Source: Mya arenaria (lineage: Eukaryota; Mollusca; Bivalvia; Myida; Myidae). Taken from it: DNA of 64,000 nucleotides. The notes under the pieces were generated by a model, which saw only the letters and a list, made by a program, of their open reading frames with translations, did no database searches and was not told the DNA's origin. This document shows positions 54,346 to 64,000 of this stretch, one piece after another (position 1 is the stretch's first letter; each line of letters begins with the position of its first letter). Made by a program: the position numbers and the translations under genes. The stretch is taken from NCBI RefSeq assembly GCF_026914265.1, contig NC_069124.1:89308628-89372627 (forward strand), written 5' to 3'.

Positions 54346-56450
54346 ACAATGGTGTATCTTCAACTACTCCTCCTCCTGACCGCTGACGACACTGTACCCT
54401 TTGAGACAATGGTGTACCTTCAATCACTTCTCCCCCTGACCGCTGACGACACTGTGCCCTTTGAGACAATGGTGTATCTTCAATTACTTCTCCTCCTGAC
54501 CGCTGACGACACTGTACCCTTTGAGACAATGGTGTATCTTCAATTACTTCTCCTCCTGACCACTGACGACACTGCACCCTTTGAGACAATGGTGTACCTT
54601 CAATCACTTCTCCCCCTGACCGCTGACGACACTGTACCCTTTGAGACAATGGTGTACCTTCAATCACATCTCCCCCTGACCGCTGACGACACTGTACCCT
54701 TTGAGACAATGGTGTATCTTCAATCACTTCTCCTCCTGACCGCTGACGACACTGTACCCTTTGAGACAATGGTGTACCTTCAATCACTTCTCCTCCTGAC
54801 CGCTGACGACACTGTGCCCTTTGAGACAATGGTGTATCTTCAATTACTTCTCCTCCTGACCGGTGACGACACTGTGCCCTATGAGACAATGGAGTACCTT
54901 CAATCACTTCTCCTCCTGACCGCTGACGACACTGTACCCTTTGAGACAATGGTGTACCTTCAATCACTTCTCCTCCTGACCGCTGACGACACTGTGCCCT
55001 ATGAGACAATGGTGTACCTTCAATCACTTCTCCTCCTGACCGCTGACGACACTGTGCCCTATGAGACAATGGTGTACCTTCAATCACTTCTCCTCCTGAC
55101 CGCTGACGACACTGTACCCTTTGAGACAATGGTGTATCTTCAATCACTTCTCCTCCTGACCGCTGACGACACTGTGCCCTTTGAGACAATGGTGTACCTT
55201 CAATCACTTCTCCTCCTGACCGCTGACGACACTGTACCCTTTGAGACAATGGTGTACCTTCAATCACTTCTCCTCCTGACCGCTGACGACACTGTACCCT
55301 TTGAGACAATGGTGTACCTTCAATCACTTCTCCTCCTGACCGCTGACGACACTGTACCCTTTGAGACAATGGTGTACCTTCAATCACTTCTCCTCCTGAC
55401 CGCTGACGACACTGTGCCCTATGAGACAATGGTGTATCTTCAATCACTTCTCCTCCTGAACGCTGACGACACTGTGCCCTTTGAGACAATGGTGTATCTT
55501 CAATCACTTCTCCTCCTGAACGCTGACGACACTGTGCCCTTTGAGACAATGGTGTACCTTCAATCACTTCTCCCTCTGACCGCTGACGACACTGTGCCCT
55601 TTGAGACAATGGTGTACCTTCAATCACTTCTCCTCCTGAACGCTGACGACACTGTGCCCTTTGAGACAATGGTGTACCTTCAATCACTTCTCCTCCTGAA
55701 CGCTGACGACACTGTACCCTTTGAGACAATGGTGTACCTTCAATCACTTCTCCCCCTGACCGCTGACGACACTGTGCCCTTTGAGACAATGGTGTATCTT
55801 CAATTACTTCTCCTCCTGACCGCTGACGACACTGTACCCTTTGAGACAATGGTGTACCTTCAATCACTTCTCCCCCTGACCGCTGACGACACTGTACCCT
55901 TTGAGACAATGGTGTATCTTCAATTACTTCTCCTCCTGACCGCTGACGACACTGTACCCTTTGAGACAATGGTGTACCTTCAATCACTTCTCCCCCTGAC
56001 CGCTGACGACACTGTACCCTTTGAGACAATTGTGTATCTTCAATTACTTCTCCTCCTGACCGCTGACGACACTGTACCCTTTGAGACAATGGTTTATCTT
56101 CAATTACTTCTCCTCCTGACCGCTGACGACACTGTACCCTTTGAGACAATGGTGTATCTTCAATTACTTCTCCTCCTGACCGCTGACGACACTGTGCCCT
56201 TTGAGACAATGGTGTATCTTCAATCACTTCTCCTCCTGACCGCTGACGACACTGTACCCTTTGAGACAATGGTGTACCTTCAATCAATTCTCCTCCTGAC
56301 CGCTGACGACACTGTGCCCTATGAGACAATGGTGTATCTTCAATTACTTCTCCTCCTGACCGCTGACGACACTGTACCCTTTGAGACAATGGTGTACCTT
56401 CAATCACTTCTCCTCCTGACCGCTGACGACATTGTACCTTTTGAGTCAAA
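54346..56450 (+). repeat. 60-bp tandem array of the LINE RT catalytic segment, ~35 copies
   Basis: Each 60-bp unit encodes ETMVYLQSLLLLTADDTVPF in one frame. LLLL-ADDTV is the RT motif around the YADD active site (here TADD), and ETM-YLQ resembles what follows it in LINEs. The frame is open across the whole array (54256-56583, 775 codons), because 60 is divisible by three and the units differ only by point changes. The array is therefore a tandem expansion inside a dead LINE, not a gene. Confidence 0.9.
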
Positions 56451-56467
56451 TTTTATGGTGAACCTTC

Positions 56468-57480
56468 AATTACCCCCCCCCCCCCCCCCCCCCCCCCGCC
56501 GACCGCTGACGACACTGTACCCTTTGAATACAATGAACTTGGTTTTCAACAAAGGTAATCAAAATGACTGTATTAAAGACTAAAATCATTGTTTTTGGTG
56601 CCAGAAATCAAAAAAAATAATTTAACATTGACAACTAAGTAATAGAGATCATTAAGGAATACAAATATCTAGGTGTCTTAATCTTGTAAATCTAGGAGTC
56701 TATTACTGCCGTAAATATTTATTAGCCAGGCTCAAAAAACAATGCATTTCTTAGAATTATTTCTTAGAATTAATAACCTAGACTTGCCTAATTACATACA
56801 ACTGAAACCTTTTGATGCTACCATTGTTCCCATTCTAACGTACGGATGTGAAGTCTGGGCTTTTAAAACCTTAATCTGTTGGAGCAACTTCATTGTAATT
56901 GTTTGTGCCGGATTACATGTACCAGAAGGAGTTCTCCACGTTACATGCTCTACTCGGAACTAAATATTATAGTTAAACCAGAATGATTAGTTATCGGAGT
57001 AAACTCTTTTCATCCCATGACTCGAAAATAAGTTTCTTGAGCTATAAATACATGTTACATAGCAACAATTCAGTTTGGGCCAATTTCATCAAGTCAATTC
57101 TCGATTCAACGGGTTATTCATACGTTTTGCGTAACCAAACAAGAGTACCTACAAAACATGTAAGTAAACTGGTGGAATCTAATCTTGTAGACCAGTTTCA
57201 GAAAAGTTGTTTTGAACAATTTAATATTTCGTCGAAGGGTAGAATGTATTCACTGTTTAAGTCCGATGTAAACTTTGAAGAGTACCTTAATATCTTACCC
57301 AAATCTCTACGTTTAGATTTTTGCATTTCCGTACAAGCAATCATAGATTTTTTGTAGAAGTCGGAAGATGGGGACAAAATGCTATACCACATCTCAAGAC
57401 CTACTGTCCTGAATTTTAGAGAAGTTTTAAACTGTAAGAATCTGGATACCTTAAGAATAAAGAACATTTTTTGTTAGTAA
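56468..57480 (+). pseudogene. LINE reverse transcriptase, 3' fragment
   Basis: After a poly-C run (about 56470-56497) the LINE resumes in changing frames: KTKIIVFGARNQKK, EIIKEYKYLGVLI, RINNLDLP-YIQLKPFDATIVP, LTYGCEVW, then SNNSVWANFIKSILDSTGYS and later conserved C-terminal sequence to about 57357. These are the thumb and connection regions of molluscan-type LINEs. Several stops and frame changes. Confidence 0.85.
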
Positions 57481-57986
57481 ATCTTAGTAAACCGCTCTAA
57501 ACGAATTTGATTAAGAGTTAAATAGTTTGTTTGTTCATCTCCCTACTGTGTCGATAATAATTAATTAGTGTACCTTAATCAAAATAAGTGGATTTGATTA
57601 ACCAGTACATATTATGTCTTTATTTGTTGCGTTTACCCTTTGTTACATGTATATTGGCTGCGTTTTCCCTGTATGTACCTATTGGCTGCGCAAATAGCTG
57701 CGTTTTATACCGACCCATCAAAATGTGGCATAACGTTTCTGAAGATGATGTGTTCAATGACTTAATAGGATATAGAAATCTTAATTATAAGAATGAAATG
57801 AAGAATTGTTGTTTTTTTTCATTCTGTTTACTCTTTTGCTCTACATAGAGACAGGCGTCTATTTGAAAAGAAAGTATTGCCTGCTCCCAACATTTTACGA
57901 CATTCATTGGAATGCGGGAAATTTTGAAGGAACAATTTTCGGCTCCGCATGTGTAACAAATGGTTATTTTAAAAGAAGCTGAAAAC

Positions 57987-60900
57987 ATGTTTTGGGGTAC
58001 TATATGCTTTTATTTTAACTTGAAAGTAAACAGTTATATGAATCATAATTATATTTTTGATATAGCTAATAAATCAGTGACAGAATAATAAGAAGTTTGC
58101 ATGATATACTAAAGTAATATGTTTTCGCGATGTTCAGGTTAATAAAAAAAGAATTAAAAATCTAGATTGTAAAGATCAACTCGATTATTTATTTAAAGAT
58201 AAATTGATATTTTGATATCTGATGAAAATGTTTTAAGAGCCGTATTGTTTTCGACAGCGCTAGTGCTTGAATCAGGGCAAAGATACAGTCAAACTGTGGA
58301 GAAAGGTTTCCACATAAGCATGGCGGCTCTCGAATTGTCTAATGATGCAGGTAATTCTAACAGATTTACTTAACAAACAATTTTTTTCGTCTTGTCTTGA
58401 GGTGAGTTGATATTCTTACTGAAATGATAACAAAATAATGCGAGCTGAAATAGTTTGCCTATCCAAATTATAGGAACGCAGGTGACAGTACAGGTACTTA
58501 GCATCTGAAAATAGTCACAGTTGCAAAGCATAATTTTCAGGGATCAAAAAAAAAAATGTTCATTACCCTCAGTGCTACAGATAACTTTTTTACTTAAAGT
58601 GTATTTTACACCCTTATGCAATCTAGTCAAGTGTATGATACACCTTTGGGTCATTCATTCAAGTGTACTGGTTCATTATATAAAAATTATGAATGACTTA
58701 TTTTATTAAATAACCCTTTAAAGCACATATATAAGAACTTACACAAAATTGAAATGTTGCCCAGCAAATTAAAAGTCCGGTTTAATTTGCTGAGCAACAT
58801 TTCAAGTTTGTGTAAGTTGATTTACACAGAATAGAATGGATAAAAAAATGCTATGCAGCGGTTACGTCCCATGGCGTCCCCTTACAATTACACACGTTGC
58901 GTACGATAGTGATTCCATTTTAACAAACCGGTTTAACATTTAGTCAAAACGGCTAGTGTAAAACCATTGATTATGGCAATATCTATCATATTACCGGTAA
59001 TCACAGATTTTACAATTCTTTTACTACGAAAACTTGGATACAAAAAAATCTCATGGTATTGAACATATGTAGAAAAGTGTGTACTGTGTGACCCTGAAAA
59101 ACCAAATTTGTCTAGTTTGTCTTGACTTATGTGGTAACTATGGCAAATTCATTTAAAAATCAGAAAATAACACCAATGATCAAATCTACAGTACACTCCA
59201 CGCGGAACTACCACTTTCCTCGGTGACTTGGAGGCGTTTTTAATTTATCGCGGATTTCCGCCGAGTACGCAACCTTTTTCCTCGCTAAATTTCGCCGAGT
59301 TGCAGCGAGTTAATCGTTTTCTATGGAGGGTTTTATTGCCGGTAGCGCCGGTGATCGAATCGATTTATTGACCTAATCGCGGAACTCCGCGTGTTGTGCA
59401 TAGCTACTACAGAACATTGCTTCTGTTAAAACAGTATTGAATAATTAGATAATTAATTTTTCAAAGTACAGTAAGTTTCTTTTTAAAAACAATTATCGAA
59501 AATTTTCATCAGCATCGTCTAACAACTGTTGTTTTTCACATTATGTAATTGAAAGATATACCATAGCGTGCGTTTGTGTTTGTTATTGTCATCTTTCTCT
59601 TACTATATTAAGGTGTTGAGAACTTAAATTAGATTGGAGTAATGAAGGTGTTGAGAACTTTGTAAGTGTAAATATTTTTCGGTCTTTTTTTCCTAATTTG
59701 CATTTTACCTGACTTATTAATTTATCCATACTTATCAATGGTTCTAAACTTATTTATAGTTCGCATATAAGTGTAAATACTTCATCAAGTTAATTAAAAT
59801 CCCATTAAACACCATTTTATACATGGATTGAAATGAATAACACATTCTATCGGCTTTAGATCAAACAGTCACTCTGTGTGACGTCACATAACTCACAGTT
59901 TTACCCACGAGGATCTCATGGAGAGCATGTATATTGTTATGCAGGATTAATGTGTCTTGAGTGGTGTTTTCGAATGTAACTGGAGTATTGCATTTCCAAC
60001 TTTAATTCATCACATTAATTAGTTACCTATATCATTGAATGTGTTGACTTTTATTGATGATTCAATAAGTATAACTGTACATAATTGCTTCATACAGTCT
60101 ATAAGTGTGGTATACGTTTTAAAGTTTATTGGCAGATTGTTTTACAAAAATGTCATGTCTTTGTTTTCTTAAACCCATGATTGCCCTTGTTGTTTATTTA
60201 ATCCTCCAATAAATATTTCACACTTTCTCTTTCTGCATGCAATACATCGTTTAAGATGGGCATTTACTAATTAACTTGTCACAGTGGTGTACTATACGGT
60301 TAAGGTAATCTAGCCAGGATAAAAGATGAAAATCAATAATCTTCCGTCTGTGATACTTGGTAAGTGTGAAAGTTATGATTGATGTCCTTTGGGTGTCCGA
60401 AAATAAGGTACGCGAAATAAATTATTTTTATAAACAATTACGGGTGTAGCAAAAATTATCAAATAAATTAAACAAAATTAGATTCAGTGGGAGATTCTTA
60501 TCGGTTTTCCTCCGAGTTTCGCGGTGTTTTTACATCCGAGTAACGCGGCGATTGTTATTATACGGTCCACTGATCAGCCTCGGTGGGTGAACGAGTAAAA
60601 ACGCCGAGGAAAGAGGATTATGATCAATTGGATGTCGTGTCCGCGATGACCAAAATCCGCCGAGGAAAACAGAAAGTGGTAGTTCCGCGTGGAGTGTACT
60701 GTAGTTTCCGCAAATCAGTGCAATAATTTTCATTAACGTCTGGCAGACAGATATACACGCTTATTTAAAGAAGGGCCAAGAACTGTATATGAAAAATATC
60801 CATGCAATTTGACAGTTAAGTGCCACTATTTCTTTTGATAATGATTTCCTACTATCCTTTGTAACAAATAATGAAACTAGCAGATCCTTCAGTGTACATG

Positions 60901-63732
60901 CATCACCATTTTTGCTATTCAGATGAGCAGAAGAAGAAGGGCCACATCTCTGTGATGGGAGCATCGGACAAGGGGGAGTTCCTTCTCTGCTCTCTCAATC
61001 ACAAGTCTGTCTTCCAGCAGGCCCTGGACCTCAACTTTAATGAGGGAGAAAATGTCACCTTCTTCATTAATGGACATGGTTAGTATACATATGATTATAT
61101 GCTGCATGTCTTCAAAAGTAAGAGTCCAATACTTTTAAAGATACATTGTATACAGAATATAATCGTGTACAGCAAAAATATTTTTATAATTCGAATAGCT
61201 TTACATTTTGGTTATAATTTTTAAATTAAATGTTACTATTGTTTGCAAATAAGCATGATAAAACATGCTTGTCAATCAGTTAAACAAAACATGATTGCAA
61301 TGCCGCTTTGCACCATAAATAGTGAATTTGCACTGCCTCAATGTTTCAACTCTTCAAATAGTTTTACATGTCACCGCATTGTAAGTTTAGAGTGTAAATT
61401 TAATTGGAAAGAAGAAGTAAAAATCAATGCTTACAGTTAATGTATAGATGATTTGGGGTTAAATGAGCCCGCCTCTTCACTAGTTGTCTAGTAAGTTCCA
61501 TGTGTTACGTAAAACATATGCCGAATCACTGACGGCAGCGGACGTTTTTTCTTTGATGTGTGAAGTCGATGGACAAGACCATAGATGTTGCACTTTATTT
61601 CCAATTCTTGATGGTGTTGGGCAGAGCAAAAGCCACAATCATTCAGTTCTTCAAGACCTTGGAAATGTTATGTTCATTTTTCAAACAGTTGGTGAAAGTA
61701 AAAAAAACTTATTTCTAAAACTAAAATTAGAAAGTTTTCATATAAAGACGTAAGGTTAAGGTACATCTTAAAAAGAAGTCTGAATGACTGTTGAAACAAT
61801 TTAAATGAATATATCATCTTAAACCATATATTGAGAATGAATTGGCAAATTTTGATGCCAGGCACCATTCACTTGACGGGCTATCAGCTGGATGAGGATG
61901 AAGATTTTGATGCAGAAGACTTGCTGGCCTCCGACTTGGAGGAGGAGGAGGAGGATGTGTCAGACAGCGATGATGAAGGTAACTAACTGTCTAGGGAAAA
62001 TAACTTGTTTTTTACCCATTAAAAAGGCAGTGATTATGCTACAGCCTGACAAAACAAACTTGGAAACCATTGCCCGACCCCACGTTTTAAAGGCTGCTGA
62101 CCCTATTGCTAAGGCTAATGTTCCATTTCTGATTATAAAGAAACAAATAACAATAGCCCTGAATGTAAACCTGACCCACATCTCATAAAAAAGTGACTAG
62201 ATTCATTTAGTTTATTTATTTATTTGCTGTGAAAGGCTGGTGATCCAACCTACTAGTTATCGCAGTCCCACAATTTTGGCATAAAGTTTATTTGTTAAAA
62301 TATTATTTGTGATGTAACCTTTCACAAACTATTGTTTTTGTACGGCCTGATGCAATGGTTGTTAGAAACTGTAATGGCTGTTGACAAGACTCTTTTTGTT
62401 GCTTACAATTAATCCGAAAATGTCTGATGTTATTTTCAACTACATCTGTATTGTGGTTTTATCCATGATATCTAGCTCCAGAACTGGTGGAAGGGAAGAG
62501 GAAAAAGAAGCCTGACATCACAATGGCGAAGAAAAAGATGAAGTGGCTTACACCGGAGGTAATGTTAACAATCCTACATTTTCACAGTTCACATTCTGGA
62601 AAAGTCAATCTAAATGGATTGATTAATTGACAATTATTTTGTTTTGTTCTTTATCAATATGACTTAAAATCAGTGGAATATATTGACCAGTATTATTAAA
62701 GTGACGCTGTTATTTAAGTATACTTACACATGTATAACAAACATAGATTTTAAGTGATAAACCTTTCACTACTACTAAATAATGCATTTATGGAAAATAT
62801 TAATTACTGATAACAAGATTGTAGCTGTGTATTTAATAGCTGAAAATGCACAAATATAATAAATGATTGGTGAGTGCTAAAAGATTTAGATAGAAATACC
62901 ATGTTTTCTGCACCTTTCTTTTGGTATCATTCATAAAAAAACATTGTTTGTGATATTTTTTCATCCTGTTCGGTAAATAAAAACCATTGTATTAATTGTG
63001 GTACATCTTATTTGGGAGTAAGAGTGCATCTTTAAGTGTTCCTTTTCTGGTATTGACAGAAACTGTTGTTCTATGTTCAGGGCTTTTTCTGCCCATTTTG
63101 AAAAAAAGACCCTAGACATTTTGGGAAATTTTACGTTGTGGAAATGCCGAAATTGGAACATTTTACAGTAAAAAGAAAAAGTGTCTAGTCTCCTGCGAAT
63201 TAGGAAATGATTAAATATTAGTTTATTTTTCCTTTAAAAGACCCACAATGGCTGAAATATCAGTCCTTGTGTAAATATCTATTGCAATAAATCATGACAG
63301 ATAATATTTCATATTTCAGATCTCTGAATGTGATGAAAATCAATGATTTCTAAGTTCAATTACCAAAAAAACTTCACATCACATAATTTATTAGGATGTT
63401 GAAAATTAACCAGTACAGGTAAAAAGAATTTCTGGAAAAAAAAGAATTTTTCTTTTTTTATTTGGGGATTGGGATTTTTTTTGAAGATTGGGAAAAAATA
63501 TGTTATATTTTGCTTTGGGAATGGGTCCGATAGGCGGACCCGTGGGTACTATAGAAAAGGCCCTGATGTTATCACAACATTGATTTGTTGTTTGTAGTTT
63601 TTTTATGCCATAATATTGAGCTATATTTTACAGGACAATGTTAGTGATGACAGTGATAAAGATAGTGATGAGGAGCTGGATGATGATGATGATGGCGATG
63701 ACGATGATGACTTCTTGAATGATGAATCATTC
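57987..63732 (+). CDS. Nuclear FKBP-type peptidyl-prolyl isomerase with nucleoplasmin-like N-terminus (5' six exons)
   Basis: Coding exons: 57987-57996 (ATGTTTTGGG|GTACTA), 58258-58350, 60923-61078, 61862-61978, 62475-62557 and 63634-63732; all junctions are AG/GT and the phases agree. The protein begins MFWALVLESGQRYSQTVEKG, the conserved start of insect FKBP39/46-type nuclear immunophilins, whose N-terminal domain folds like nucleoplasmin. INGHGTIHLTGYQLDEDED ends that domain. Exons 4 and 6 encode long acidic tracts (DLEEEEEDVSDSDDE; DDDDDGDDDDDF) and exon 5 a basic nuclear-signal stretch (GKRKKKPDI...AKKKMKW). The catalytic FKBP domain should lie in exons beyond 64000. The expected role is a histone-chaperone-like prolyl isomerase in chromatin or the nucleolus. 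The FKBP assignment over nucleoplasmin itself rests on the N-terminal sequence and cannot be confirmed in this window. Confidence 0.88.
58736..58818 (+). ncRNA. 83-nt near-perfect hairpin in the FKBP intron
   Basis: Arms of 38 nt (AACTTACACAAAATTGAAAT... and its inverse ending TTGTGTAAGTT) match at 36 of 38 positions around a 7-nt loop, AGTCCGG. The size and loop suit a pre-miRNA or an endo-siRNA hairpin; equally it may be a tiny foldback element. Confidence 0.5.
59189..60701. mobile_element. Pogo/Tc1-like TIR element, 1,513 bp, non-autonomous
   Basis: Exact 29-bp terminal inverted repeats start CAGTACACTCCACGCGGAAC and are flanked by TA on both sides, the target duplication of Tc1/mariner/pogo. 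A CAGT terminus is common in pogo/Tigger elements. Subterminal CCTCGG/CCGAG and CGCGG motifs recur at both ends. The interior is AT-rich with no transposase frame. It sits inside the second coding intron of the FKBP gene. Confidence 0.88.
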
Positions 63733-64000
63733 GTAAGATGTTTTTCACAAAATTTTGTTGAAAGCAGTTTTTAGCTTGACTATTCGAAGAGCTATACTTC
63801 TCATCCTAGCATCCTCGGTAATGTCACTTCTTGGTTAAGGTTTTGCATGTAACCTCATTTAATTCCATATCTCAGCAAATACCTCATGTATACCATTAGA
63901 ACTTAACACAGTGTTTCCAACCATCCAACTTACTTTAACTTACTTAGTTAAGTGACATTACGCTATCTTGAATATAAAGCAAATTATGGACTTTTATTAA

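Noticed and set aside
54299-56449. 716-codon minus-strand protein RVQCRQRSGGEVIEGTPLSQ
   Set aside because: Antisense of the 60-bp LINE-derived array.
59161-60710. Small frames inside the TIR element as a transposase
   Set aside because: No frame above ~70 codons and no DDE or HTH motif; the element is non-autonomous.

Overview
This looks like a piece of an animal genome, most likely a marine invertebrate and by inference a mollusc. It is AT-rich and intron-containing, with LINE, SINE and terminal-inverted-repeat elements and very large satellite arrays. The only host protein gene I can name starts at 57987 on the + strand. It encodes a nucleoplasmin-like, acidic nuclear FKBP, and its exon order and splice sites can be read directly.

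Region 1 (1-17000) and region 3 (24700-25115 and 28280-31970) hold compact, mostly intronless genes on both strands that look viral rather than host. They include a herpes/delta-type family B DNA polymerase (5585-9513, broken by one frameshift), a very long coiled-coil protein running off the left edge, an IAP (BIR-UBA-RING), a possible Bcl-2-like protein, an intact Ser/Thr kinase and a decayed second kinase. They also include a CENP-B-type DNA-binding domain fused to a RING finger, two paralogous coiled-coil RING proteins, two paralogous short RING-like proteins, and several small acidic, Cys-rich or coiled-coil proteins. Many share one promoter layout: a TATA-like box about 48-75 bp before the ATG. 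I read this as an endogenous copy, or integrated fragment, of a large dsDNA virus. A malacoherpesvirus-like relative is my best guess, but no capsid or terminase gene is visible to prove the family. Polymerase, apoptosis blockers (IAP, perhaps Bcl-2), ubiquitin ligases and kinases fit a set that replicates DNA and controls the host cell.

Region 2 (17000-28000) is mainly repeats. A 161-bp satellite (19040-21900) lies between two direct repeats (18080-18500 and 22169-22750). Two copies (23803 and 25557) of a ~740-bp repeat are present; the third (4782) sits immediately before the polymerase. Each copy has a 150-bp palindrome with an AT-rich centre followed by ~73-bp iterated units, so it could be a replication origin or a mobile element. 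A spliced minus-strand transcript with a CRE/YY1-type promoter (about 27530 down to 23623) appears to interleave with this region.

Region 4 (32000-49130) is satellite DNA: G runs, ~84 copies of a 23-bp unit, a 479-bp foldback element, a GCCGCTAG-type array and a 10.5-kb minisatellite of 33-bp units with nested higher-order duplications.

Region 5 (49130-57700) holds a tRNA-derived SINE and a decayed LINE. The reverse-transcriptase catalytic segment of the LINE has been amplified into about 35 tandem 60-bp copies. Region 6 (57987-64000) is the 5' part of the FKBP gene, with an 83-nt intronic hairpin and a 1.5-kb pogo-like TIR element in its second coding intron.
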